Assembly: GCA_025331435.1 (NCBI GenBank)
Contig: JAIWNI010000012.1
Coordinates: forward strand, 62,001 to 126,000
From: Choanephora cucurbitarum
Taxonomy: Eukaryota > Mucoromycota > Mucoromycetes > Mucorales > Choanephoraceae
Reading direction: 5' to 3'
Length of the DNA stretch: 64,000 nt
Made by a program: the position numbers and the translations under genes
Notes under the pieces: model-generated
The model's input: only the letters and a program-made list of their open reading frames with translations
Database searches by the model: none
What the model was told of the DNA's origin: nothing
Part shown: piece after piece, positions 23,409-34,408 of the stretch
Numbering within the stretch: position 1 is the first letter of the stretch
Layout: each line of letters starts with the position of its first letter

Positions 23409-23864
23409 ATGTCATCGGCGTACGATCACGTCAAGAAGGGCTCCCTCAAATTCAAAGGGGGTGACTCTTCTTCCATAAAGTAAGTATTCTCTACCTAAAA
23501 AGTAAAAGAAAACGTTTTCTCTAATCTATTGTTTTCTTCTTGGATCTAATTAGAAAGAAAAAGAAGAAATCTTCTAAATCAGACAAGGATAAGCTTGAAC
23601 GAGCTCTTCGCGAAGAAAAGCAAGAACCTTATTTTGAATTAGAAAAGACAGAGGCAGAAAAGAAGTTTGAAGAGACAAAGCGTCAAAGAGTAAAGAAACA
23701 TGAAAACATCTGTTTGTGTTGAGATGGCTAACTTTGTTTTATAGCAAATGGAGCGTGTGTCCAAAGCGGCAGCGAAATCACATAAGGATCGTGTTCAAGA
23801 GTTCAACCAACGGTTGGAGAAACTCAGTGAACACCATGATATTCCTAAAGTTGGTCCAGGCTAA
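23409..23864 (+). CDS. FAM32A: FAM32A homologue (spliceosome-associated small protein)
   Basis: Three exons (23409-23479, 23554-23689, 23745-23864) encode 108 residues, close to the 112 of human FAM32A. The start MSSAYDHVKKGSLKFKGGD matches the family N-terminus (YxxVxKGxLKLKG). A poly-Lys stretch follows, and the C-terminus carries the hallmark RQMERVSKAAAKSHKDRVQ, FNQRLEKLSEHHDIPKVGPG. In human cells FAM32A sits in the catalytic C* spliceosome and helps 3' splice-site use; the same role is inferred here. Each exon is too short to stand out alone, but phases and sums agree. The stop lies 49 bp from the stop of the convergent ELP5 gene. Confidence 0.95.
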
Positions 23865-23913
23865 CAGTGGATATATAAAGATGCCATGTACATAAATAAA
23901 CGAGTTTTTATTA

Positions 23914-25022
23914 TTAAATATCTAAATCTTCATCAGGATCTTCATCATCAAAGTCATCTGCAGCATCAGGATCATAATAGATCAGACCTCCACTCTTCTT
24001 TTCTTCCTCAACAGAGACTTCTAATTGCTGTGCTTTCATAAAAGGCAACACGAGGTTGTCCTTGGCCTTTCTTTGCTCGTCCGTCAATGAAAGATTAAAC
24101 GATAGATTGGCTGTAGGATCTGATTTCTTGTCTATTTCCATGGCTTCTGTATCCTCAGGCTGTTGTTCTACTACACCTGTCAACTGACTCACAGGTACAA
24201 TGTCCAAATACCCTTTACTGTTCAGCAAAAAGCCGTCTGAATGGTATTGCACCTTGCCACTCTTTTTGCGCCATTCAATATGAGCAATACCACCTTTTGT
24301 AGTACAGTTAGAGGTCACTGTCAGATAAGAGAATGTGTCTTGAGGGATGAAGCCAGTTAATGCTGACTGAGTCTCAAAGTGAGTGCGTTCCTTCAAAGGC
24401 TCAAGTTGAATGATGACAGAGGCTAAACGAGTCAATGAGTTTTGTAACGTAAGTCCTGACTTGGAAATCAACTTTAGATCAGAGTGAAATCCAATAGCAA
24501 GTCGACTGGATTCTACATGTGTTTTATCCCCAAGACAATTGTTAACACCAAGCTTTGTGGGCAACTCTTTCTTTCTTGCTTACCTGTCGTTAAAGATTCT
24601 AAAGATTTAACAAACTGATAGGTACGGTGTTGTGATATTTGAGCAAATGGTATGAGAGAGTCTACAATAATCTGAAAACTAGGTGACTCTAACACCTTGT
24701 TGACAACGACTGATAAAATCGATTTCTCAATTGCTTGAATATCTGTAATTTTGACAGTGTTTTGGTCATGACTTTCTGAATCATTGTCCCAACCAAATGG
24801 ATCTGAGTAACAATCAACAATAAATATGTTGGCATTGTCGTTAAAGCGTTCGCGCCAGGCTTGAGGTGAGGTTTCTGTCAAGATAGCGATCACTGTCTTG
24901 TTGTCGTCTAGAGCGCGCTTACTTATGTCTATCAAAAGTGAAAGTGAAGATAAACGAATTGTGTCGTTTATCAAAATAAATGAAGTTGAATTCTTGTTGT
25001 TTAATATTTGTTCTAATGCCAT
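23914..25022 (-). CDS. ELP5: Elongator complex subunit Elp5
   Basis: Two exons (25022-24584, 24512-23914) encode 345 residues. The N-terminal part is a RecA-like fold without a convincing Walker A (MALEQILNNKNSTSFILIND, QIIVDSLIPFAQ), as expected for the Elp4-5-6 subcomplex. The C-terminus ends in the Elp5 signature GGLIYYDPDAADDFDDEDPD followed by EDLDI. Elp5 belongs to the hexameric ring that serves Elongator in modifying wobble uridines of tRNAs. The intron 24513-24583 (71 nt, branch GTTAAC, acceptor TGTAG) is chosen; a 17-nt alternative (24567-24583) keeps the same frame but is implausibly short. The gene is convergent with FAM32A. Confidence 0.93.
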
Positions 25023-26529
25023 TTTCTTAGATGAACAAAGTACAAAAAAAAAATTAAAGTGAAAAATTGACACTTTGAAAAAAAAAACCCCCCAAGAGAG
25101 CAAATATTTTGGATGTCCGGGTTTGGGTGCGAAATCTGGTGACTTCCTTAAAAGGGGGCTTTTTCTGGCATGAAAGGTTACTTTGGTTGGTCTATGATAT
25201 ATGTACCTGAAATGCAAAAGAACATCGTACTTTTCAAACTGCCATTGGCGTACATGTAAACAATTTCGTCAGAACTCTACTACTCCAACAGATAGGCAAA
25301 ACTCAAGTATGATTTCTTGGATTTTTATGCAGCACAATGCTTGCTTTTCGGACACCCAAAGTATCCAACACCAAGTGCAGAATAAGAAAGTTACTTTGAT
25401 CTCTGATCCTAGAATAAACTTCAGTATTAGTCATCTACTGCTTTAACAGTCACTATCACGATGCTTTATATACACAATAGTTGAGTCAAGTATAAGATCA
25501 TCTAACTAAAAACCATAGATTACTATATAATGCTAGTTCACTGAATACTGATTGTCTCTATATAATGAATTGAGGCAGTTGCTGACTACTATGTTATCTT
25601 TTTGTTTTGTTTTTTCTTGCTTCTAATCCCTCTATCCTGAAAAAGGAAAAGATATGAGCAAAATCCAATGCGATACAGTGTTTGGTTTACTCGCGTAATT
25701 CAATAATGTATCTGAATCTAGCATATAGGACGCTTAATCGTCCCTTGTTTCCTTTTCTTTTTAATATATCTAAATATTACCAATATCAATAACTATAGAC
25801 TACATCACAATTAGAAAATGTGACATTATTGCTCCGCAGCTTAATGTTTGGAGAGGATTTAGTTTGTGCTGCTCAGCTGCAAGTGTAACCTATTTCGTAT
25901 CTCCAAAAAGCACAAAATTTGAGATTCTGAAGGCTATTTTCTTTTCTTTCTTGATAAAAGAAAATAACTCAATTGAAATGATAGTTCATCAGTTCTTTCT
26001 TTATCTAGTCCAGTATGTAATCATAGCCTCTAATAGTCTACTGAGAGATCAGTTTGGCGCTTTGATGAGCCTATCGAAATATCACATGAACATACAAACA
26101 TAAAAGAAGACAGTTAGTAATAGCATTATTCATTATCAACTTTTGTTGGTAAGCGAAGAAGAATATGTTTGTCAGAAATCAACAAAATGAGATTATCTTT
26201 TGACTCTAATTTATGCAGATCTCCCACTATTCTTTTTTTGGCTGCGGCAAAAAGATCAAAAGGCCTATTTGCTTACTAAGTGCTTTCTTTCTCTAAATGA
26301 ACCCTGACGTTTATACCTTGTAGTCTCAGCTAACGGCTAATAGTTTACTTTTCACATTGCTGTCACGATTGAATTTGACCATTGTGAAATCAGTTATTCA
26401 GAAATGAAGAAACAAAAAAAGGTTTGCCTGTCTCACGTATAGAGTTTCCCCGAAAAGAAAAGAAAAAAGCTTATCTCATTGTAAAAGCTTTTACCCTAAA
26501 AGAAAAAAATACCTTACAAGTATCTTTTG
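25023..26529. other. Intergenic region between divergent ELP5 and MFS genes
   Basis: About 1.5 kb of AT-rich DNA. Short open frames occur (for example near 25864-26103), but they lack start context, splice signals or recognisable motifs. Nothing I can support. Confidence 0.4.
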
Positions 26530-26537
26530 TATAAATA
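26530..26537 (+). promoter_or_regulatory. TATA box upstream of the MFS gene
   Basis: TATAAATA about 185 bp before the ATG at 26716, followed by a CT-rich leader (TTTCTTTCTTTTCTTTTCTCTC). Confidence 0.45.
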
Positions 26538-26715
26538 GACAACACGATTTCTTTCTTTTCTTTTCTCTCGTTATTTTCTTGTTCCATAAAAGGTCTTTTT
26601 TTTATACTTCAACTATAAATATCAAGATCAAGAAAAAAAAAGTCTGTTTCTTCTTTACTTACACTTTAACTTGACCGCAAATTTTGCCTAATACAGTCAC
26701 TGTTGTCAAAAAGAC

Positions 26716-28512
26716 ATGGTATATGTTAACAAAGACCTAACAACGGATTCGCCCGTCCCAGCACTCTCCTCAGACATTCAAGTCTCAAACGAAATGGGAC
26801 ATATAGACGATGTTGCCAGAGAAGAAGCTTCATATACTAGTTCCGAAGAAACTGTTAGAACAGGTAAAGTATATGTGGAATAGGATCATCCTCAAGTTTG
26901 AACTAAAGTTATTTGTTGTTGGAAAACGAAGCTTTTGATCGCGAAAAAGATGGAGAAAATGCTTCAATTGATCTACCTGCTGTTGAAGATGTAGAATTTG
27001 ACGGTGGATATGGATGGTTTGTTGTTCTTGGTGCTTTTTTTGTTCAAATCGCTAGTTTTGGAATTGTCACCAGTTGGTAAGCAGAGTAAAATGTTGTCAG
27101 AGTATAACAACTGAACATTTTTTTTTCATTTTTTTTTATCTATTTATTATGAAGGGGTAAGTTGATTAATGTTATTATTGGCTAAAAAAAAAGAGATCTA
27201 ACATCGTCCAATAAGGTGTGATGCAGGATTATTTCGATCAACATGTATTTCAAAATGACCCAAGAGCCCAAGTCAACCTGAGTTTTGTTGGCTCATTAGC
27301 CTTGATATGCATCAATGGTGCAAGTCCTCTGGTTCATATAGCCATCAGTCGATTTGGATTACAGACTGTCATGCTGATTGGCTCCTTTCTTATTGTATTT
27401 GGTCTAGAGATGGCTGGATTTGCGTATGAGGTTAGTCTGATCCATTTTATTGATTTCCTTGATCTAAAGAATGACTTAGATCTGGCATCTCTATTTAACT
27501 CAAGGCATCTTGTTTGGTCTTGGCGCATGCTGTATGTATGTGGTTGTCATGACAGTTACACCTCAATGGTTCACAAAGAATCGTGGCATTGCCCTGGGAA
27601 TCGTTGCTGGTGGATCTGGTATGGGTGGTCTTATCTTGCCCTTTATTGTGACACATCTCAATCTGACTTTGGGCCCCGGTTGGACCTATCGTATTCTGGG
27701 CTTTATCTGTCTTGGTTGTAGTGCGATTGCATGTGTCACCGTGAAGGAGAGGATCCCTCGAAAGCGAGAAAAGAAAAAGTTATCAGATGTCTTACAGCTT
27801 AGTGTATTACGCAACACAAATTTTCTTTTGTTTGGTATTGCGTCTGATATTGCTTTAATGGGCTATTTTATCCCATTCTTTTTTGTGCCATGTAAGTTGA
27901 AACTTGTTTTCACCCTATTGTTGATTTCTCACAATCTACATAAGCCTATGCTACTTATTTGGGTATGCCTGAATCTCAGGGTTCAGCACTCGTCTCTGTT
28001 ATTTCTGCTACTAATTTCATTGGCCGTTTACTGGCAGGGTAAATAAGACCAAGTCAGATGAATCTTGCGATGGAGAAACTGATTAATTTTGAATGATTTG
28101 CAAAAATAGATATTTGGGAGATCGCTTTGGAAAGTTGAACTCAAACATATTCTTCACCTTATTGACAGCCATCAGTTGTCTCTTGATTTGGACATTCTCT
28201 TATGATTATGGTTCTTTGATGGGATTCAGTGTTGTCTTTGGTCTATCGTGTGGCTCTTATTTTGTCATGATGTCAGCTATTTCAGTCAATCTGTTAGGTA
28301 TGGAGAGATTCCCTCCAGGATTGTCTCTTTTGCTACTTTCCAACTTGGTGGGTGTGTTTGGTAGTAACATATCAAGCGCTATCGAAACCGCTGTCACCGA
28401 TAGGCCCTATTTAACTTACAAGCTATTTGCAGGCCTGGCTTATCTGGCAGGTGCTGTTCTTTTGATCATATTGAAGTTTAGATTGAACAAAGACCCATTT
28501 GCTAAAATTTAA
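26716..28512 (+). CDS. MFS transporter, monocarboxylate-transporter type
   Basis: Seven exons (26716-26863, 26932-27076, 27155-27156, 27216-27430, 27480-27891, 27945-28038, 28110-28512) encode 472 residues. A 70-residue acidic cytoplasmic head precedes about 12 membrane segments. FDGGYGWFVVLGAF and SFGIVTSWGVMQDYF are the classic fungal MCT-family start; MVFG-type loop residues GDRFGKLN lie between helices. The substrate is not predictable (monocarboxylates, riboflavin or other small acids). The third exon is only 2 nt (GG): without it the reading frame is lost between TSW and GVMQDYF, and both flanking introns (78 and 59 nt) have their own GTAAG donors and branch sites. The stop is 24 bp from the stop of the convergent GPX gene. 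Confidence 0.9.
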
Positions 28513-28536
28513 AATAATAAACTACTACTACTTTAA

Positions 28537-29627
28537 TCACTTTGTGTTTTGCTGCTTCAATAATTTCTCGATATCGGTTGCAATAGCAGTTGGTTCAGTC
28601 AAGGAAGAATAACGTTGAACGACATTTCCTTCTTTGTCAACCAGAAATTTCTATCATTTTTTTTTTGATGTGTTACATTATCTTATTATACCCTGTACTT
28701 TGAAGACAATTGAACTTACTTCGAAATTCCATTTAATGCGTGTCAAACTATAGAAGACGAAAATGATAAATCAACTTATAAGTACTGTTGACTGTTTCTT
28801 ATTGATTTACCCAAATAATCCAGGCTGGCTGTTCTTCAGAAAGTTATAAAGTGGCGCTTCATTAGGGCCATTTACTTCTCTATATGCACCAAGTGTAAAT
28901 TAAATGAACTTTGTTTTCCATATTCTATTTGGCTTACAGCTTAGCAAGAAGAGGAAAGCCAACATCATAAGTTAATTTACAGAAATTTTCGATTTCTGTC
29001 GTTTTCAAGCAAAACAAAAAAAAGCCAGTTAACTCTCTTTTGATATGCCTTCATGTGTATTCATTCTAACCTTCAGGACTGCCTGGTTCTATAAAAAAAA
29101 TAATTTAAGTAAAAAGAAAAAAAACAGGTTACAAATAGAGATATATGTCGAAGGTTTCACCCCGAAATTTAATCGCAATTGATAGCCATTCAACAAGAGA
29201 TAGACTTAAATGAATCAGGATGTCTTGGCTAGAAATCTCTTTTTGTTCTCAAGCATACTATGACATCCTGATTCATTCAAGTCTATCTCTTGTTGAATGG
29301 GTATTAATCAAAGTTGAATTTTGGGGTGAAACTTTCGACATATATCTCTATGATTTGCTTACCTTGACCTAAGAACTGGTTACAAGGCGCTCCAACAATC
29401 TCAAACCCTTGGTCTTTGTATTTGTCATAGAGTTCTTGAAGGCCATTGTATTGACGGGTAAATCCACATTTAGACGCGACGTTGACAAACAAAACTACCT
29501 AATAGAACGCAAGTTATTGGAGGCAGTTTTATAGTAGACAAATGATACTTGCCTTTCCTCTTAAAGAACTGAGATCCCAATCTTGATTTTTGAGTGTTTT
29601 GACAGTCAAGTTATATAAAGCAGACAT
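28537..29627 (-). CDS. GPX: Glutathione peroxidase (Cys-type, thioredoxin-dependent class)
   Basis: Seven exons (29627-29553, 29498-29363, 29088-29071, 28995-28938, 28879-28811, 28747-28720, 28650-28537) encode 165 residues, the standard length. Motifs in order: [14 protein letters not shown] with peroxidatic Cys36, [14 protein letters not shown] with the catalytic Gln and the Cys region, and IKWNFEKFLVD with the tetrad Trp and Asn. A Cys replaces the selenocysteine of animal GPX. It reduces peroxides, probably with thioredoxin. Intron 1 is GC-AG (AAG|GCAAGT). Intron 2 (29089-29362, 274 nt) is swollen by a 211-bp palindromic element; without it the intron would be about 61 nt. Exon 3 is only 18 nt (EPGSPE). 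The coding sum is 498 nt. Confidence 0.93.
29138..29348. mobile_element. Palindromic MITE inside GPX intron 2
   Basis: A 211-bp inverted repeat with arms of about 85-90 bp (left GAGATATATGTCGAA...CAGGATGTC, right GACATCCTGATTC...TTCGACATATATCTC) and a loop of about 35 bp, flanked by TA on both sides (29136-29137 and 29349-29350). It has no coding capacity. The long near-perfect arms and TA duplication fit a Tc1/mariner-type foldback MITE. Its ends differ from those of the pogo-like MITEs elsewhere in the window. Confidence 0.85.
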
Positions 29628-29999
29628 GTTTGTTTGGGAAAAGAAAGAAGATTGCATTAATCAAAATGAATTTGAGGGTTTGGTTTTATGTCTCACTTTA
29701 TTTTTAAATAACCGAAATCCAATTGCCATAGCAGCTTGATGCGTTTTGAGGTGCTACAACCTTGAGTGAGGGCAATCATTGAATAGGAGATTAAAGTAAT
29801 CTTTTCTACTTGTATTGAGAGTCATCATTTTGATTATTAGGACTGTAGAAAAGTTTTTTTAATCGCGTCCAACACTTTCTCTCTTCAGCTTAAACAACAA
29901 AGACCAGGCTTTATCTTGCATATGCTTGCAAGTTAGCAATACTGTATGAGTGGAGACTACATTGCAAGTTAGCTTAATTTGGAGCCCCCAAGAAAATTA
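29628..29999. other. GPX promoter side and flank of the gag-like remnant
   Basis: About 370 bp between the GPX start and the gag-like segment. No gene is visible. Confidence 0.35.
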
Positions 30000-30613
30000 A
30001 GCCACTGTTCATCTAGGAAAGGTCAACCGAGCAATCCTGGCTTATCGTGCCCTGCAAAAAGTAACTGATGATTTGCGAGAATTCCACACGGAAGATGTGC
30101 TCAATGGATCTTTTGATGAAGAGAAGAGCCAGAAGGTCGAGAAGGCTTATCGACAACTGGAAGTTTTCAGGGTGGCTTCTGCAAGACAATTTCCCAAGGT
30201 CAAGGAGTTTCTCAAGGATGAAGCTAACGTCGGGCCCCAATTGCAAATTAGCGAAATGCCATGTCTGATGGGTATCGGCGAAAGACCAGAAGGTAAGCAC
30301 GGAAGTGTATACCGTAACATTAAGGGGTTTACGGACCACCTTGAACGTTACTGTGCCGGTCAGGGCATTGACCTGGACTTTGAGCATGCCTTCTTTGCTA
30401 GGTAAGCAATACAAGGCGCACTATGAAGCTAAGCGTTGTACGGTCTCTGAACAAGGGACGTTAGTCACATGGGGTATGGTAAAGGGATGGCTCGACGAGT
30501 ACATCGACACGCCCAAGCAAAGAGCTTTGAACATCAAGGTATTGCTCAGTTTTGCTCTCGGAGAAGGCAGAGGTGGGCATGAGTTCGCCGAGCGATGGAG
30601 GGATGTTTTCTGA
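30000..30613 (+). pseudogene. GC-richer open segment, gag-like remnant of a retroelement
   Basis: From about 30000 to 30405 one frame reads LGKVNRAILAYRALQKV...HGSVYRNIKGFTDHLERYC...FEHAFFAR; it stops at 30402 and the sense continues in the next frame as KQYKAHYEAKRC...WGMVKGWLDEYIDTPKQ...LLSFALGEGRGG to a stop at 30613. The pattern (a helical domain with W..V..WL.EYI and an LLS..LGEG..G..FAERW end) resembles gag capsid segments, which is inference. Base composition and codon choice (GCC, CTG, GGC, CGG) differ sharply from the flanking AT-rich DNA. No RT, protease or LTR is visible beside it. It is broken by at least one frameshift. Confidence 0.4.
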
Positions 30614-30721
30614 TCTATGAACATCGAGAAGTTTACTATACAATAGGATTGTTATTCATCAAACCTTCATGAATAAAAACAAAAGAAATCTCTATCTTGT
30701 GTCTTTTATTGTGTAAGAAAA

Positions 30722-31792
30722 TTAAGCTTTCAGTTGTTCTTTAGTTTTTCTAGAACCAAAAATAGCAGTGCCCACACGAACATTATTTGAACCATCTTGC
30801 AAAGCCTCTCTGTAATCACCAGACATGCCGAAACTAGCCTCAAACACATCCAATGCCAATTGAGTCTTGATATTATCTCGAAGTTCAACGATTTTCTGCA
30901 TTAAAAAATATAGAGTCATTTGGTGTCATTACTTTCTCCTCAAAAAGAGGTGAAATGTGTCACTTGCCTTGAAATCGGGATTGTTAGCTGCATCGCGATC
31001 CTTCATACCAATTGTCATCAATCCATATAATTCTAAAGAAGGACAGTTTTCCTTTATGTGCTTACAGACATCCAATGTATCCTTAGGTTCAACACCACTT
31101 TTGGCTATTTTCAATGTACTAAGTTCAGCCTGCTCTAACTAAAGCGAACATGCTTACCTTCTTCGCCACTTGTGTTGACTTGAACATACACTTTAAGCTT
31201 ATCCTTACGCTCGACAGAGACACATGCCTTATTCAATGCATCTGCCTTCTTGGCACTATCAATTGTTTCGACAATGAAAAGGTTTGGGATGGCTGCTACA
31301 GCCTTACATTTGTTAGATTGAAGATGGCCGATGAAATGCCAATCAATGGTAGTAGGTAACTTGAAAAAGCATTTAGTTGTCAGCCAAAGAAGAAACGTTT
31401 TGTCAATTGCTTACCTTTTGACTCTTTTCAACTAATTCTTGAACCTATCAATATATTTCGAAAAAAAAAGAAAGAATGGTCAAGATAGTATTCATACAGA
31501 TATGTTATAAAGAAAGACTAACATAGTTTTCGCCAAAGTGAGAATGACCTGTCTTAAGAGCGTAAGCAATATCTTCGGCAGGCATGTATTTACTAACAGC
31601 AACTAAACGAGCCTATAACAACACATGTCGAATAAGACCTTCCCTCTCTTTCTCTCTCCTGTTTTCTGAGTGTATGTATCTTAATACGATAGTTACATTA
31701 TTGTTGCCTTTAAGTTCATCGACAGTCATTCGAACTTGATTCAAGTTCTCGATTACTTCAAGTTCTCTTTCTGAAGATGCAAGGGTGGACAT
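30722..31792 (-). CDS. PLPBP: Pyridoxal 5'-phosphate homeostasis protein (PLPBP/YggS family)
   Basis: Six exons (31792-31697, 31612-31523, 31444-31415, 31359-31158, 31104-30968, 30895-30722) encode 242 residues, the normal size. Motifs: ARLVAVSKYMPAEDI, in which the Lys (about residue 40) binds PLP; HFGENYVQEL, split by intron 2; WHFIGHLQSNK; VYVQVNTSGEEAKSGVEP, split by intron 4; GLMTIG; FGMSGDY..A...GS..VRVGTAIFG. The protein is a single-domain TIM barrel that buffers PLP and affects amino-acid balance; it is not a catalytic racemase. Intron 5 (30896-30967) is GC-AG with donor AAG|GCAAGT. Exon 3 is only 30 nt. Confidence 0.95.
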
Positions 31793-32069
31793 GTTTCTAT
31801 AACGATTAACAGAGTAAAGTGCTCTTTTATGATTTGAAAACAAAGCTAAGTTCTTAGTAACAAATGAAGAAGGCTTTACGCGCAACAAGAGCATGTAAAA
31901 AAACCAAAACAAAAAGAAAAAAATATCAAAAATCCAAGATCCGCATTGTGTTCAGCATACATATAATTTGAAACAAACCTATAGGCTTTATATATATAAT
32001 AGTGTAGATATGTAGAAGGTAAATACAGATGAATGAAAGGGGGTAAAGTAGGCTGATATGTAGGTTCTT
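31793..32069. other. Spacer between PLPBP and the TBC gene
   Basis: About 280 bp between the PLPBP start and the 3' end of the TBC gene on the same strand. It includes a TATATATA stretch near 31990. Nothing else is seen. Confidence 0.35.
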
Positions 32070-34408
32070 TTAGTCAAAAGAGTCATGACCATTTTTGACA
32101 TTGTGATTAGAGCTCTTTTTTGATAGTTTGCCGCTGAGACTTCTTAATCCTCCACTTGAGCCATTACCACCTACTTGTAGATTCTTAATACCATCTTCAA
32201 AGGGTAAACCAGAGGTTGTTTCGTCTTCAGTACATGCTTTTTTGGCATATCGCTTAATGTCTGTCTTTGAAAGATGAATTCGGAACGCTGTTTCTAACAA
32301 TACGCCTGGTTCAAGGTATTTGTGGGGAATATGTAATAGGAAGGCCAAAAGCTCCGAGTTGGTAGGACATGAATTCAAAAGGTAGTCTTTACAGAGCTCC
32401 ATAATGGCTAGGCTCACACGATAAAAGACTTTGATGCCTATTTAAAGAGGATTAGAAAATGATCATTTGTTTGCTGTTGAAGAACTTGCCTTCAAAATAA
32501 AATGCGTCCCATACTCGAAGCACGGATTCCCAGGGTAATGTCATTGTGAATGCTGTTAGGAACCATTGAGCGATATACATAATAGGCATCACATCATTCG
32601 CTTCTAAGTGTTGAGCTAGTTTTGGGTTGTGATCTCTCAAGAGCTGGCCAATGATATAGGCATCAATTCGTAATTGTGAAAGTGTAGGTGTAAAGTATCC
32701 GTTCATATAACGGTCAATGGTAGCCACCAACAACCAAAATGAGTCTTCTACAGTCATATGCATCAACATCAAGCCAGCCAATCGACCCATACCCTGACAA
32801 TACTCTAGCTCCGAATTGTATTGGGCATAGGCTTTCAGTAAACAGCTGAGATCTTTTTGACCTTGGCCATGTTGATCTAAAAACTGAGTATGATCAGGAT
32901 AACAACGAGCGATATCACGGTCAATCACATCATAAATCTTGATATGTGGCTTTCGAACCAGTTTGTTGAATTGACCTTCTTTGCGGTATTCACTGCTACC
33001 AGCCAAGAATTGCCATACGCGAGATCGAACAGAGGCAGGAATGCCATTACGAACCAGTTTTTTGAATTTAGCATCTTTCTTGACTGTGCCAGCATCTAGT
33101 TTGCTAACGATAGAAAGCCATTTGAGTTCGTTCTCTCGGTATTCTTTCATTGATTTAGCAGACATGTTGGATCGACTCAGTCTCATTTGACTCTTCTTGA
33201 CAAGGAAACCATATTCATCAACAACCATGTCTTTGTCATAAGGCAAAGAACCGTCTGAAGTAGATGATAGTGAAGAAAGATCTTGGTTGAGTGATTGTTG
33301 GTGTTGTTGAATGCTGTTGCTACTGTTACGGCTGACATGACTGCTTTTGTCATCGCCATAATCATTGTAGCTACTGGAACTGATATGGCTGCTACTGTTA
33401 TTACTGACGTTATTAATGCTATTACTATTATGAATGATGTTATTAGGGCTATGAATGTTGCTTGTTCTGTTGACAGATCTAGCTCGATCAGTCACGACAG
33501 GAGACGGAGAAGGAGATGGAGAAAAGGACTCTTCATCTGAATAATCAATATTGAAAGCTGAGGTATCGTAGGGGTCTTGTGATTTATAGTCTGATTGACT
33601 GAAACTTTCGTCTAAATGAGATGGTGATGAAAAACGAGATTCTTGTTGTAGTTGATGGTGGTAATGCACGGAGCCTATGCTTTCAAAGCTTTGTTTTCCT
33701 GCTGAGCGGTAATGATGCTGTTGTAGGTATTGCGATTGCAAGTCTGAGCCTGAAGAGACTGATTGTAGAGAATCTCTGAAAGAATTCAAGTGTTGTGGGT
33801 GGTGTTGATGCAAGTAAGGATCTGTGCCATAACTGCTCATGGAATTTCGGTGCTGTGAATTATCTGTTGCAAAGTCCAGGTCAGCATCCAAAGACTCCAA
33901 CACTCGAGGGTCTAATTCTACAAAATGTACATTTTCGGCATTGAAATTGCCAACAACACCCTCACAATATCCCATATAGATATCATCTTCGATATGTTTT
34001 AATACAATAATTCTTTCACCTATTTCAAGATATAGAAGACAATTGTTGGTTTAATTTGATCACTGTTGTCTAGCGCATATCTGCGCGTTATCAACTTGCC
34101 TTGAAGATACATAAGCTCCTCAGGAGAATTTGCAAGTACATCAGCTTTGGATACACAGGCTCCAAGTCCGCCTTTGTTATGTGTTAAAAATCATAAGCTT
34201 TATTTTTGATAGCAAAAAAAAAACGAAATAAAACAAAAAAAAAGCCCATACCTCTTTCTGCAAAGGCCTTTAACTCTGATAACCCCATACTATCCACATT
34301 AAATGAGGCATTGTCTATGATCTCGGAAGGATCCTTCAGTAACTTTGCAATCTTCTCATTCAACTCTTCCAAGTTTGCTGAGATGTGCCGTGTTACTTTT
34401 GGGTCCAT
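32070..34408 (-). CDS. SH3-TBC domain RabGAP
   Basis: Exons 34408-34252, 34171-34100, 34019-32490 and 32437-32070 encode 708 residues. A short N-terminal helical region (residues 1-60) is followed by an SH3-like segment (ELMYLQGERIIVLKHI, DDIYMGYCEGVVGNFNAENV, about 70-115). A Ser/Asn/His/Gln-rich disordered linker spans about 120-330. The TBC domain (about 350-590) has RVWQFLAG, the arginine finger YDVIDRDIARCYP, the glutamine finger YCQGMG and PWESVLRVWDAF..EG.KV. Both catalytic fingers are present, so it should be an active GTPase-activating protein for a Rab. Introns 2 and 3 are both GC-AG (AAG|GCAAGT); no GT donor would keep the frame. I cannot say which Rab it serves. A Lys-rich tail closes the protein. 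Confidence 0.92.

Noticed and set aside
24567..24583. A 17-nt intron in ELP5 (GTAAGC...GAAAG)
   Set aside because: A 71-nt intron from the same donor to 24513 keeps the same frame and has a GTTAAC branch site; 17 nt is below any plausible size here.
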